A stretch of DNA of 29,276 nt from an uncultured Eubacteriales bacterium. Lineage in GTDB: Bacteria; Bacillota; Clostridia; Christensenellales; CAG-138. The stretch is from the NCBI GenBank assembly GCA_900550525.1, contig URSN01000011.1, forward strand, positions 1 through 29,276, given 5' to 3'. Shown here piece after piece: positions 15,461 to 24,586 of this stretch; within the stretch, counting starts at the first letter, position 1; every line of letters starts with the position of its first letter. Below the pieces are notes generated by a model. It was not told the origin of the DNA. It saw only the letters and a program-made list of their open reading frames with translations, and did not search any database. Both the position numbers and the translations under genes were made by a program.

Positions 15461-18400
15461 TTAAAACAGGGAAATCTGGTTGGACTTCGGCAGGCCGTCA
15501 AAGCAGCCGCAGCGCTCCATCGCCGCGATGACGCCGCTGTTTGCGCCGGTGCGCGCCTGGAAGTCCTCCACGGAGAGGAACGGCTCCGTCCCGCGCTTTT
15601 GCGCCATGGAAATGGCCGCGGTGTCCCCCACGCCGGCGATGGCGTTGAAGGGCGGGCGGATGCCCTCCGGCTCGATCAGAAAATGCGTCGCGTCCGAGCG
15701 ATAGATGTCCACCGGCAGCAGGCGGATGCCGCGCAGGTTCATCTCGTAGACGACCTCGAGGATGGTGATGAGCTCCTTGTCGCGCTTGCGCTCGGCGGCG
15801 TCCTTGAACTGGGCGTTCTTTTCCAGCTCGCGGATGGCGCGCAGCAGCGCCGCCGCGTCGCCGGAGGCCACGGCCACGTCAAACGCGTCGGCGCGGACGG
15901 TATAGTACACCGCGTAGAACGCCTCCGGATGGTGCACCTTGAAATAGGCGATGCGGAACGCCATCATCACATACGCCACGGCATGGCCGCGCGGGAACAT
16001 GTATTTGATCTTTTTGCACGAGTCGATGAACCACGGCGGGATGCCGCCCTCGCGCATGGCGGTCTCCATCTCGTCGGTCAGGCCGCGGCCCTTGCGCACG
16101 CGCTCCATGATGGTGAAGGAGAGGCGCGCCTCCATGCCGTGCGAGATGAGATAGTTCATGATGTCGTCGCGCGTGCAGATGACCTCGGAGAGCTTGGCCA
16201 CCTTGTTCATCACGAGCGGCTCCGCATTGTTGAGCCACACGTCCGTGCCGTGCGTCAGCCCGGCGATGCGCACGAGCTCCTCCATCGTGTGCGGCTGCGT
16301 GTTCTCAAGCACCGTGCGCACAAAATCCGTCCCAAACTCCGGGATGCCGAGCGAGCCGACGGAGCAGCCCAGCTCGGAGAGGTCCACGCCCAGCGGCTCG
16401 GGCGAGGTGAAGATGCGCATGGTCTCGGCGTCGTCGAGCGGAATCTCGCGCGGGTTGAGCCCTGTGATGTCCTGCAGCATGCGCAGCGCGGTCGGGTCGT
16501 CGTGGCCGAGGATGTCGAGCTTGACGAGCCGGTCGTCCATGGCGTGGAAGTCGAAGTGCGTGGTGATGGTGTTCTTGTCCTTCTTGTCCGCCGGGTACTG
16601 GATGGGCGTGTAGTCAAGGATGTCGTCCCCCTTGGGCACGATGACGATGCCGCCCGGGTGCTGCCCGGTGGTGACCTTGACGTTCAGGCAGCCCTGGCAG
16701 AGCCGCTCCATCTCCGCCTTGCGCAGCTGCGTGCCGGTGGTCTCCATGTAATTGTAAATGCACTCGTAGGCCTTGCGCTCGGCAAGGCCGGAGATCGTCC
16801 CCGCGCGAAACGCATGGCCCTGGCCGAACATCTCCTCCACGAACTTGTGCGCGACGGGCTGGTATTCACCGGAGAAGTTGAGGTCGATATCCGGCGTCTT
16901 ATCGCCCTCAAAGCCCAGGAACACCTCGAACGGGATCAGGAAGCCCTGCTTGCGGTACTTTGTCCCGCAGACGGGGCAGACCTTGTCCGGCATGTCCACG
17001 CCGCAGGCGTAGGCCGCGCGGTCCACGTCGAAATCGCTGTGGCGGCAGTTGGGGCAAACGTAGTGCGGCTGGAGCGGGTTGACCTCCGTGATGCCCGCCA
17101 TCGTGGCGACGAACGAGGAGCCGACCGAACCGCGCGAGCCGACGAGATAGCCGTCGCTGTTGGACTTGTGCACCAGGCGCTGCGCCATGAGATAGAGCGA
17201 GGCAAACCCGTTGCCGATGATGGACTTGAGCTCACGGTCCAGGCGCGCCTGCACGATCTCGGGCAGGTCGTCGCCGTAGATCGCGTGCGCCTCGCGCACG
17301 GCCATATCGCGCAGCTCGTTTTCGGCGTTTGGGATTTCCGGCGCGTGCGTGCCGTCCGGAAACGGCTTGAGCGAGCCGCAGCGCGCGGCGATGGCGTTGG
17401 GCGCCTCGACGACGACCTCGCGCGCCGCCGCCTCGCCCAGATAGGAAAACTCCTCGAGCATCTGCTGCGTGGGTTTGAAGTAGAGCGGCGCCTGCTCGGC
17501 CGCGTCGGCAAAGCCGAGCTTCATCATCAGGATCTTGCGGTAGACGGCGTCCTCCGGTTCGAGGAAGTGGACGTCCCCCGTCGCCACGACCGGGCGGCCG
17601 AGCTTTTTCCCGAGGGCGTAGATGCGCCGGTTGATCTCATGCAGCGCCTCCACATCCGGCACGACGCCCTCGCGCACCATGAAGGCGTTGTTGCCGTCCG
17701 GCTGGATCTCCAGATAATCGTACCAGCCCGCCAGGCGCTCGAGCTCCTCCTCGGGCGCGCCGCGGAGCACGGCCTGGTACAGCTCGCCCTGCTCGCAGGC
17801 GGAGCCGAGGAGCAGGCCGCCGCGATACAGCGAAAGGAGGCTGCGCGGGATGGTCGGCCGGCTGCGGAAATGATCCAGGTGCGCATAGCTGACCAGGCGG
17901 TACAGGTTCTTCATCCCGTCCTGCGTGGCGGCCAGCAGGATGATGTGGTGCGTTTTGGGGCGCCCCTTCTCGCGCTCGGCATGCGCATCGGGGCGGTAGA
18001 CCGGCAGCGTCGCCACGCCCATGCGCCGCATCCGCTCGAGCAGGCGCAAAAAGACCTCCGCCGTGGCCGCCGCATCGTCGATGGCGCGGTGGTGGTTGGT
18101 CAGGTCCACGCCAAAGTGCGCGCAGACGGTGTCGAGCTTGTGGTTTGGCAGGTCGTGCGCAAGGTAGCGCGAGAGCATCAGCGTATCGGCGTACGGGCCG
18201 TCGAACGCGACGCCGCAGCGCCCGCCGTGATAACGGATGAAGCCCACGTCAAAGCCGGCGTTATGCGCCACCAGGCAGCAGCCCTCCGCAAAGGCGGCAA
18301 AATCCCGCAGCACGTCGCGCGAGGACGGCGCGCCGGCGATCATGTCGTTCGTGATGCCGGTGAGCTTTGTGATGTCCGACGGAATGAGCACGCCGTCGTT

Positions 18401-19474
18401 GACGAACGTCTGGAAGCGCCCGGCGATCTCGCCGCGGCAGATCTTGACGGCGCCGATCTCGATGATGTCCGCGCGCTCAGGCTTGAGGCCCGTGGTCTCG
18501 ATGTCGAACACGACGTAGGTCTCGCCGATGTCGATGAGGTCGCAGTCCGGCGCAAGATACCCCTCCACGCCGAAGATCGCCTTCACCCCCGCCTTCTTGG
18601 CCGCCTTGGCCGCCTCCGGGAACGCCTGCACGACGCCGTGGTCCGTGACGGCCAGCGCGCTGTGCCCCCAGCGCTTTGCCAGCTGGAACGCCTGCGTCAC
18701 ATCGGTCAGCCCGTCCATGGTGGACATGCGGGAATGGAGGTGCAGCTCCACGCGCTTTTGCTGAGCCGTATCCTCGCGGTACTTGGCGGGGGCGGCGTTG
18801 ATGTCGTTGACGAACAGGTAGGGCTCCTTTGCATACTTGGGGACGCGGCAGACGCCGCGCACGATCACCTGTTCCCGTGTGCCCGGCAGGCCGCGCAGGC
18901 GCGCGTAGAGCCGCTGCGCGCGCTTTTCCTCCGGGAAGGTGCAGACGCAGTAGATCGAATCCGTATGATCCGTCACGTTGAGCTGCACGCGGTAGGAGAC
19001 GCGGCCGTCGCGCCCCTTCCAGCCCTCCTTCATCTCGACGGAGACGAGCACGCCCTGGATGACGGCGGTCGCCTCCCCCTCGCTGAGCTCGTGCACGGGG
19101 GTGCGCTGCGAGGTGCGGATGGTGCTGCCAAAGAGCACGGTATCGCTGCCGGCGGCAGGCCGCGCAGGCTGCGCCGCCATCTGACGGGCGGCGGGCGCGG
19201 GCGAGGCCGGCGCGCTCGGCTGCGGCTGCGAACCGGCGGGCGGCTGCTCCGCTCTATCGGACGGCGGCGCGTCCAGCAGGATCGACAGGCCGGGCAGCCG
19301 CTCCGAGAGCGCGCGCACAAGCGCCTCCCGCTCGCCGTCGCCAAGCGCGGCATCGTCGCGCAGCGAGACGGTCAGCCGGCGGCTGCCGCGCGAGAGCCGG
19401 ACGCCTGCGACCGCGCCGAGCAGCGCGTGCAGATCCCCGTATTCTTCCCTGTTGACCGCGCTTACGGATTCCAT
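15461..19474 (-). CDS. polC: DNA polymerase III alpha subunit, PolC type
   Basis: Replicative polymerase of low-GC-type Bacillota with built-in proofreading, 1337 residues. In order: a short N-terminal region, a Pro/Ala/Gln-rich linker (about 70-110), an OB-fold domain (about 135-230), a PHP domain starting VELHLHSRMSTMDG (242), interrupted by a DnaQ-like exonuclease (FDIETTGL with Asp324 and Glu326, HNAGFDVGF, HHRAIDDAAAT) and continuing near 505. Then GSRGSVGSS (779-787), a zinc site (CPNC 807-810, CPVC 833-836), the catalytic PDIDLNFSGEYQ with Asp862 and Asp864, and a C-terminal clamp-binding pentapeptide QISLF. It is slightly shorter than the roughly 1430 residues of Bacillus PolC, mostly at the N-terminus. 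It is the last gene of the pyrH operon, starting 7 bp after ispG, with AGGAGG about 15 bases upstream. Confidence 0.98.
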   Translation of the reverse strand: MESVSAVNREEYGDLHALLGAVAGVRLSRGSRRLTVSLRDDAALGDGEREALVRALSERLPGLSILLDAPPSDRAEQPPAGSQPQPSAPASPAPAARQMAAQPARPAAGSDTVLFGSTIRTSQRTPVHELSEGEATAVIQGVLVSVEMKEGWKGRDGRVSYRVQLNVTDHTDSIYCVCTFPEEKRAQRLYARLRGLPGTREQVIVRGVCRVPKYAKEPYLFVNDINAAPAKYREDTAQQKRVELHLHSRMSTMDGLTDVTQAFQLAKRWGHSALAVTDHGVVQAFPEAAKAAKKAGVKAIFGVEGYLAPDCDLIDIGETYVVFDIETTGLKPERADIIEIGAVKICRGEIAGRFQTFVNDGVLIPSDITKLTGITNDMIAGAPSSRDVLRDFAAFAEGCCLVAHNAGFDVGFIRYHGGRCGVAFDGPYADTLMLSRYLAHDLPNHKLDTVCAHFGVDLTNHHRAIDDAAATAEVFLRLLERMRRMGVATLPVYRPDAHAEREKGRPKTHHIILLAATQDGMKNLYRLVSYAHLDHFRSRPTIPRSLLSLYRGGLLLGSACEQGELYQAVLRGAPEEELERLAGWYDYLEIQPDGNNAFMVREGVVPDVEALHEINRRIYALGKKLGRPVVATGDVHFLEPEDAVYRKILMMKLGFADAAEQAPLYFKPTQQMLEEFSYLGEAAAREVVVEAPNAIAARCGSLKPFPDGTHAPEIPNAENELRDMAVREAHAIYGDDLPEIVQARLDRELKSIIGNGFASLYLMAQRLVHKSNSDGYLVGSRGSVGSSFVATMAGITEVNPLQPHYVCPNCRHSDFDVDRAAYACGVDMPDKVCPVCGTKYRKQGFLIPFEVFLGFEGDKTPDIDLNFSGEYQPVAHKFVEEMFGQGHAFRAGTISGLAERKAYECIYNYMETTGTQLRKAEMERLCQGCLNVKVTTGQHPGGIVIVPKGDDILDYTPIQYPADKKDKNTITTHFDFHAMDDRLVKLDILGHDDPTALRMLQDITGLNPREIPLDDAETMRIFTSPEPLGVDLSELGCSVGSLGIPEFGTDFVRTVLENTQPHTMEELVRIAGLTHGTDVWLNNAEPLVMNKVAKLSEVICTRDDIMNYLISHGMEARLSFTIMERVRKGRGLTDEMETAMREGGIPPWFIDSCKKIKYMFPRGHAVAYVMMAFRIAYFKVHHPEAFYAVYYTVRADAFDVAVASGDAAALLRAIRELEKNAQFKDAAERKRDKELITILEVVYEMNLRGIRLLPVDIYRSDATHFLIEPEGIRPPFNAIAGVGDTAAISMAQKRGTEPFLSVEDFQARTGANSGVIAAMERCGCFDGLPKSNQISLF

Positions 19475-19481
19475 GGAACGA

Positions 19482-20561
19482 TCAGCGGGCCTCCTCTTCC
19501 CGGCGCTGCCTGAGCATGGCGGTCGCCTCGCGCACGAGCAGGGCGATCATATCCTCCGCAGCGCCGTGCGCAAAGCGCTCCCCGCGCCTGAACAGCACGC
19601 CGCTGCCGCTGCCAAAGGCGATGCCGATATCCGCATCCGCCGCCTCGCCGGGACCGTTGACGGCGCAGCCCATGACGGCCACGCGCAGGTAGCCCTGCCC
19701 GTGCGGCAGCGCCGCATCCACGCGCTTGACGGCCTGCATCAGATCGACGCGCGTGCGCCCGCAGGTGGGGCAGCTGATGATCTCGATGTCGTCGCGCCTG
19801 AGGCGCAGCGCGCGCAGCAGCTCCACCCCTGCGCGCACCTCCTCGACCGGCGCGTCCGTGAGCGAGATGCGCAGCGTATCGCCGATGCCGTCGAGCAGCA
19901 GCGCGCCGAGGCCCGCGGCCGATTTGATGAGCCCGCGCGCCGGCGTGCCCGTCTCCGTGATGCCGATGTGCAGCGGATACTCCACGAGCTTTGCCATCTG
20001 ACGGTACGCCTCCACGGTTGTGGAAACGGTGGACGACTTGAGTGAGATGACGATATCGGAAAAATGCGCGGCCTCCAGCAGGCGCACATGGCGCATGGCG
20101 CTTTCCACCATCGCCTGTGGAGAGTCGGGCCCGTATTCCCGCCTGAGATCCGCCTCGAGCGACCCGCCGTTGACGCCGATGCGGATGGGCGTATGGTGCA
20201 TACGCGCACAATCCACGACCTTTTCCACATGCTGCCGGCCGCCGATGTTGCCCGGATTCAGGCGCAGCTTGTCCACGCCGTTCTCCGCCGCGGCGATGGC
20301 CAGGCGGTGGTCAAAGTGGATATCCGCCACAAGCGGGATGTGGATGGCGCTGTGGATGGCGGGGATCGCCCTTGCGCACGCCTCGTCGAACACGGAAACG
20401 CGCACGATCTCGCACCCGGCGCGCTCAAGCTCCAGGATCTGGGCGATGGTCGCCGCCGTATCGCGCGTGTCCGTATTCGTCATGGACTGGACGCTGACGG
20501 GCGCGCCGCCGCCGATGCGAACGCCGCCGGCGGATACGCCGCGTGTGATGTGCCTCTGCAT
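19482..20561 (-). CDS. ispG: 4-hydroxy-3-methylbut-2-enyl diphosphate synthase
   Basis: Penultimate enzyme of the MEP isoprenoid pathway, a [4Fe-4S] protein converting ME-cPP to HMBPP. The 359-residue product has the TIM-barrel part (VSVQSMTNTDTRD, DIHFDHRLA, KLRLNPGNIG) and the C-terminal cluster domain with Cys264 and Cys267 in CPTCGR and Cys299 and Glu306 in GCAVNGPGEA. I chose the ATG at 20561, preceded by GGAGG nine bases away; an upstream TTG would overlap rseP and add 13 atypical residues. Its substrate pathway includes dxr, three genes upstream in the same operon. Together they supply the isoprenoid used by UppS. Confidence 0.97.
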   Translation of the reverse strand: MQRHITRGVSAGGVRIGGGAPVSVQSMTNTDTRDTAATIAQILELERAGCEIVRVSVFDEACARAIPAIHSAIHIPLVADIHFDHRLAIAAAENGVDKLRLNPGNIGGRQHVEKVVDCARMHHTPIRIGVNGGSLEADLRREYGPDSPQAMVESAMRHVRLLEAAHFSDIVISLKSSTVSTTVEAYRQMAKLVEYPLHIGITETGTPARGLIKSAAGLGALLLDGIGDTLRISLTDAPVEEVRAGVELLRALRLRRDDIEIISCPTCGRTRVDLMQAVKRVDAALPHGQGYLRVAVMGCAVNGPGEAADADIGIAFGSGSGVLFRRGERFAHGAAEDMIALLVREATAMLRQRREEEAR

Positions 20562-20577
20562 GCCGCCCTGCCTCCGC

Positions 20578-21624
20578 CTAACTTCGCACAAGATTTGCAA
20601 TATCGTTGAACACCAGGAACGCCATCAGCAGCAGCAGCACGACAAGGCCCACAAAGTGCACCATGCCCTCCTTGCGCGGGTCCACCGGCCTGCCGCGCAC
20701 GAGCTCGATGGCGATGAACAGCAGCCGCCCGCCGTCGAGCGCGGGGATGGGCAGCAGGTTGAAGATCACAAGGCTCATGCTCAGCACGATCAGGATGCGC
20801 AGCGTCGTCTCCATGCCGTAGCGCACGGCCTCGCTGATGTACACGATGGAGCCGACCGCGCCGGCCACGTCGGTCGACTGCACCTGCCCCCGGAACAGCG
20901 AACCGAAGAAGGTGAACGTTTCGCGCACCATGCTCCAGAGATAGAAGAACGATTCGCCGATGGATTCGAACAGGCCGTACGTTTTGCGCGTCGCGCCGAT
21001 CGTCACGCCGAGCACGTTGTAGCCGGCCTCCTCGTCGTAGAGGTCCTCCGCCGTCAGGTCGATCCGCCGTCCGTCGCGCTCGATGGGGAGCACGGCGCAC
21101 GCGCCGTCCGCCGCGCGGATCATGCTGACCGCGTCGGACGTGCTGGAATAGTAGGTCACGCGCCTGCCGTCCACCGCATAGAGGATATCGCCCTCCTCGA
21201 CGCCGGCGGCGGCCGCTGGCGTATCCGCGCCGGACACCTCCAAAACGGTGGGCACATAGTTGCCGTATGCCGCCAGCGTGACGATCGAGAGCAGCACGGC
21301 AAGCAGCAGGTTCATGATGGGCCCCGCGGCGATGACGAGGAAGCGCTTCCACGCCTTCTGCGAATTGAAGCAGCGCGCGTCCGCCGCGTCGTCATCCTCG
21401 CCGTAAAAGCGGCACATGCCGCCGATGGGCAGCGCGCGCAGGCTATACTGGATGCCGTTTTTCGTCTTTTTCAGCAGCACCGGCCCCATGCCGACGGCAA
21501 ACTCCAGGATCGTGAAGCCCAGCCGGCGGCCGACAAAATAGTGCCCGAATTCATGGACGGTGACCAGCACCCCCAGCAGCACCAGCGCGGCCAGCAAAGA
21601 GAGAATCATCGTCGTCGTATCCAA
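20578..21624 (-). CDS. rseP: RIP metalloprotease RseP (site-2 protease)
   Basis: Intramembrane zinc protease that releases membrane-tethered regulators after a first cleavage. The first membrane helix carries HEFGH (His24, Glu25, His28), a PDZ domain lies at about 125-200 (AAAAGVEEGDILYAVDGR), and the second active-site motif is NLLPIPALDGG in a later helix; a final helix ends the 348-residue protein. The start is either the TTG at 21624, which has AAGGAAA about 12 bases upstream, or the ATG five codons further in (21609), which lacks a good site. I favour the TTG. It sits between dxr and ispG with gaps of 17 and 16 bp, the normal place in Clostridia. Confidence 0.95.
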   Translation of the reverse strand: MDTTTMILSLLAALVLLGVLVTVHEFGHYFVGRRLGFTILEFAVGMGPVLLKKTKNGIQYSLRALPIGGMCRFYGEDDDAADARCFNSQKAWKRFLVIAAGPIMNLLLAVLLSIVTLAAYGNYVPTVLEVSGADTPAAAAGVEEGDILYAVDGRRVTYYSSTSDAVSMIRAADGACAVLPIERDGRRIDLTAEDLYDEEAGYNVLGVTIGATRKTYGLFESIGESFFYLWSMVRETFTFFGSLFRGQVQSTDVAGAVGSIVYISEAVRYGMETTLRILIVLSMSLVIFNLLPIPALDGGRLLFIAIELVRGRPVDPRKEGMVHFVGLVVLLLLMAFLVFNDIANLVRS

Positions 21625-21641
21625 CCAAACGCCCGCTTTCC

Positions 21642-22790
21642 TTAAAAATGAGTATGGAGATACCGGTCGACGCTGTGGCGCGCCTGTTCGTCGGCCTCCA
21701 GGATATCCTGCATCAGTCTGGCCGGGCGGACGTCGTGGCGCAGCATGGCGTCCTCCACAAAGTGCGGGATATCCGTAAACGCGATCCGCTCCTCCATGAA
21801 CAGCTCGACCGCCGCCTCGTTGGCCGCGTTGTAGACGGCCGGCATGGTGCCGCCGGAGAACAGCGCCTCATAGGCAAGGCGCAGCCCGGCAAAGCGCGCG
21901 CGGTCCACCGCGTGGAACGTGAGCTGCCCCACCTCCGCAAGCGACAGCCGCTCGCACGGCGAGGGCACGCGCTCGGGGTAGGTCATGGCGTACTGGATGG
22001 GCAGGCGCATGTCCGGGCAGCTCAGGTTCGCCATGACGGAACGGTCGGCAAACTCCACCATCGAATGAACGATCGACTGCGGGTGGATCAGCACGTCGAT
22101 GCACTCCGCCGGCACATGGAACAGATAGCTCGCCTCGATGACCTCCAGGCCCTTGTTGAACAGCGTCGCAGAGTCGATGGTGATCTTGGCGCCCATGTTC
22201 CAGGTGGGGTGGCGCAGCGCGTCGCGCACGGTCACGTGCGAGAGCTCCTCGTCGCTCAGCTGCCAGAAGGGGCCGCCGGAGGCCGTCAGCCACAGGCGGG
22301 CGATCTCGCCGCCCCGGCCGCAGCAGAGGCACTGGAAGATGGCCGACTGCTCGCTGTCCACCGGGATGAGCTCGCCTCCGAAATCGCGCAGCGCCTCCTC
22401 CACCAGCAGGTGGCCGCAGACGATGCTCTCCTTGTTGGCAAGCGCCACGCGCTTGCCCGCCTTGAGCGCGCACAGCAGCGGCTCGAGCGCGGCAAGCCCG
22501 CTGATGCCGTTGACCACGAGCGAAGGCTCGTCAAGCGAAGCGAGCTCGGCAAGCGCGCTCTCCCCGCTCAAGACGACGGTCCCCTCCGGAAAGTCCGCCG
22601 GCGAGAGCGGATGGCGGCAGGCGACATACCGGGGCTTCCAGCGGTGCGCCTGCTCGATCAGCAGGCCGATGTTCTCGTTGGCCGAAATGCCGAACAGCAG
22701 GAACCGGTCTGATCGGGCCCGCACGACGTCAAGCGCCTGCCGGCCGATGGAGCCGGTGCTGCCGAGCACTGTGACTAACTGCCTTCTCAT
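21642..22790 (-). CDS. dxr: 1-deoxy-D-xylulose 5-phosphate reductoisomerase
   Basis: First committed enzyme of the MEP isoprenoid pathway; converts DXP to MEP with NADPH and a divalent metal. The 382-residue product has the nucleotide motif GSTGSIG at 10-16, the NKES region (ALANKESIVCGH), the metal/substrate segment PVDSEQSAIFQCL, and SGGPFW and NMGAKITIDSATL further on. I set the start at the ATG at 22790; an open TTG upstream would overlap cdsA. The gene begins 13 bp after the cdsA stop. It works with ispG in this same operon, the intervening MEP genes being elsewhere. Confidence 0.97.
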   Translation of the reverse strand: MRRQLVTVLGSTGSIGRQALDVVRARSDRFLLFGISANENIGLLIEQAHRWKPRYVACRHPLSPADFPEGTVVLSGESALAELASLDEPSLVVNGISGLAALEPLLCALKAGKRVALANKESIVCGHLLVEEALRDFGGELIPVDSEQSAIFQCLCCGRGGEIARLWLTASGGPFWQLSDEELSHVTVRDALRHPTWNMGAKITIDSATLFNKGLEVIEASYLFHVPAECIDVLIHPQSIVHSMVEFADRSVMANLSCPDMRLPIQYAMTYPERVPSPCERLSLAEVGQLTFHAVDRARFAGLRLAYEALFSGGTMPAVYNAANEAAVELFMEERIAFTDIPHFVEDAMLRHDVRPARLMQDILEADEQARHSVDRYLHTHF

Positions 22791-22803
22791 ACAAGTCCCG
22801 CCT

Positions 22804-23619
22804 TTAGTATATTCCAAAGATCTGGAGAATAGTAAACGTGCACAGCACGATGGGCGCGCACAGCAGGATGCTGTCGATGCGGTCCATCATGCCTCCGTGC
22901 CCGGGAAATACGCTGGAAAAATCCTTCACGCCGGCCCAGCGCTTGATGATCGAGGCGAACAGGTCGCCGATCTGCCCGAACGTGCCGCACAGCACGCCGA
23001 GCGTGAGCAGCACGCCGCTGGAAATGGACGATTCCCACACCCGCTGAAGCGGGATGAGCACCAGCGCGAACGCCACGCCCCCCAGCAGCCCGAACACCGC
23101 GCCCTCCACCGTCTTTTTGGGGCTGATGTGCTCGCACAGCTTGTGCCTGCCAAAGAACGTGCCGCCGAAGTAGGCGAACATGTCCGCGCACGACGGCCCG
23201 GCAAAGGCCATGAAGGCCGCCGTCAGGCCGATGTGCCGGTCGAACTGCATGTAGACCAGCAGCATGCACATCAGCAGCGCGAGCGGGTAGACGTACAGCA
23301 GCAGCGTCCCCACGGCGATGGAAGCGTCCAGCGAGCCGTTGAACACGCTGCAGCAGATGGAGGTGATGATGGCGAACAGGTAGAAGATCACCAGCACCGT
23401 CAGCCCGAAAAAATGGTAGACGAACGGATACGCCAGCGAAAACACATAGACGGGGAATACCAGCGGCCGGAACCCCTTGCGCGTGATGACGTGCGCGACC
23501 TCATACGTCGCCGCAAACGAGACGAGCGCGATGGCGGAGAGGTAGTAGAAGCCGCCGAAATACAGCATGGAAATGAGGAACAGCGCGAGCAGGATGCCCA
23601 CCAGGATGCGTGTTTTCAT
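22804..23619 (-). CDS. cdsA: phosphatidate cytidylyltransferase (CDP-diglyceride synthase)
   Basis: Integral membrane enzyme making CDP-diacylglycerol from CTP and phosphatidate, the branch point of phospholipid synthesis. 271 residues with about eight hydrophobic segments. The signature near the C-terminus is intact: KRWAGVKDFSSVFPGHGGMMDRIDS, with the conserved Asp residues, and DMFAYFGGTFFGRHKL lies before it. Its ATG overlaps the uppS stop by four bases (ATGA), indicating translational coupling. Confidence 0.96.
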   Translation of the reverse strand: MKTRILVGILLALFLISMLYFGGFYYLSAIALVSFAATYEVAHVITRKGFRPLVFPVYVFSLAYPFVYHFFGLTVLVIFYLFAIITSICCSVFNGSLDASIAVGTLLLYVYPLALLMCMLLVYMQFDRHIGLTAAFMAFAGPSCADMFAYFGGTFFGRHKLCEHISPKKTVEGAVFGLLGGVAFALVLIPLQRVWESSISSGVLLTLGVLCGTFGQIGDLFASIIKRWAGVKDFSSVFPGHGGMMDRIDSILLCAPIVLCTFTILQIFGIY

Positions 23620-24362
23620 GTGTCGCCGCGCTCCAATCCGCCAAACCGCCGGGCGCGCCCCTCATACGCCCTGAGCAGCGAAACGTACAGCTCGTCCGTA
23701 AAGTCCGGCCAGCACTCGTCGGTGAACATCAGCTCCGCATAGGCGCTCTGATACAGCAGGAAGTTGGACAGCCGGCGGTCGCCCCCCGTGCGGATGAGCA
23801 GATCCACCGGCGCCTGGCCGTGCGTGTACAGCAGGCCGTCGAACGCGGCCTCGTCCCAGTCCGTCCGGCCGGACGCGGCGGCCAGGTTGACCGCGCGCAG
23901 CAGCTCGCTGCGGCTGCCGTAATTGAGCGCAACGTTGAGCTGCAGGCCGTCGTTGTCCGCCGTGCGGCGCTCGGCCTTCTCCACAAGCGCATACACGCGC
24001 TCCGGGAAGGCGCGCACGTCACCCAGCGCGCGGATGGCCACGCCGTTTGCATGCAGCGCGTCAAATTCCCGGGAAAAGTACTCCACAAACAGCGCGCACA
24101 GCGCGGAGATCTCCTCGCTTGGGCGCTTCCAGTTCTCCGTGGAAAACGCGTACAGCGTCAGCGTTTCAATGCCGATGTCCGACGACAGGCGGATGATGCC
24201 GCGCAGCCGCTCCACGCCGGCGCGGTGCCCGAGCGCGCGCGGCAGGTGCCGCCGGGTCGCCCAGCGGCCGTTGCCGTCCATGATGATCGCAACGTGCCGG
24301 GGCAGGCGCTCCGCGTTGAGCCCCAGCGACGCGGCGCAACCGCGGACCAGTCTCCCGTTCAT
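23616..24362 (-). CDS. uppS: undecaprenyl diphosphate synthase (cis-prenyltransferase)
   Basis: Builds the C55 carrier lipid for peptidoglycan from FPP and IPP. The 248-residue protein carries the family motifs HVAIIMDGNGRWA (catalytic Asp29), YAFSTENWKRP, LNYGSRSEL and RTGGDRRLSNFLLYQ. The start has a GGAGGACGAGG site and overlaps the stop of a small upstream gene by four bases; its own stop overlaps cdsA in the same way. The order frr-x-uppS-cdsA-dxr is standard for Clostridia apart from the small extra gene. Confidence 0.97.
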   Translation of the reverse strand: MNGRLVRGCAASLGLNAERLPRHVAIIMDGNGRWATRRHLPRALGHRAGVERLRGIIRLSSDIGIETLTLYAFSTENWKRPSEEISALCALFVEYFSREFDALHANGVAIRALGDVRAFPERVYALVEKAERRTADNDGLQLNVALNYGSRSELLRAVNLAAASGRTDWDEAAFDGLLYTHGQAPVDLLIRTGGDRRLSNFLLYQSAYAELMFTDECWPDFTDELYVSLLRAYEGRARRFGGLERGDT

Positions 24363-24586
24363 GTATCCTCGTCCTCCGCCGCGCGGCCTCCCGCCCCCGC
24401 CTCCGTACAGAAGCGGGCATAGGTCAGCAGCGCGGAGCCGTCCGCCAGCGCCAGTTGGCGCACCACGCGCAGCGAGCCGCCCTGCTGCGGCTTGCGGCAG
24501 GAGAGCTCCTGCGTGTGAACGGCGATCCCCTCGCCCGTGAGCCGGGAGACCGCCGTATCCAGCGGAAGGCCAAGCAAACAGTTCAA
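24359..24586 (-). CDS. small unrecognised protein between frr and uppS
   Basis: A 75-codon frame fills the gap between frr and uppS. I place the start at the TTG at 24586, whose bases overlap the frr stop (TTGA), with AAGGAG eleven bases upstream; its stop overlaps the uppS start (ATGA). The product begins with a Leu/Gly-rich stretch (LLGLPLDTAVSRLTGEGIAV), has a central SLRVVRQ strand-like segment, and ends in a Gly/Ala/Glu/Asp-rich tail. The pattern 'GLPLDTA..L...GI.V' recalls a single PASTA-like repeat, but I would not assign that family. No membrane segment is seen. Tight coupling on both sides and no shadow explanation for this part of the frame support a real gene; non-ATG initiation is the weak point. 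Confidence 0.65.
   Translation of the reverse strand: MNCLLGLPLDTAVSRLTGEGIAVHTQELSCRKPQQGGSLRVVRQLALADGSALLTYARFCTEAGAGGRAAEDEDT

Noticed and set aside
15599..19513. A 1304-codon open frame on the plus strand
   Set aside because: It is exactly antisense to polC, is rich in Arg, His and Val with no recognisable motif, and arises from the high GC content. The polC frame has every family motif.
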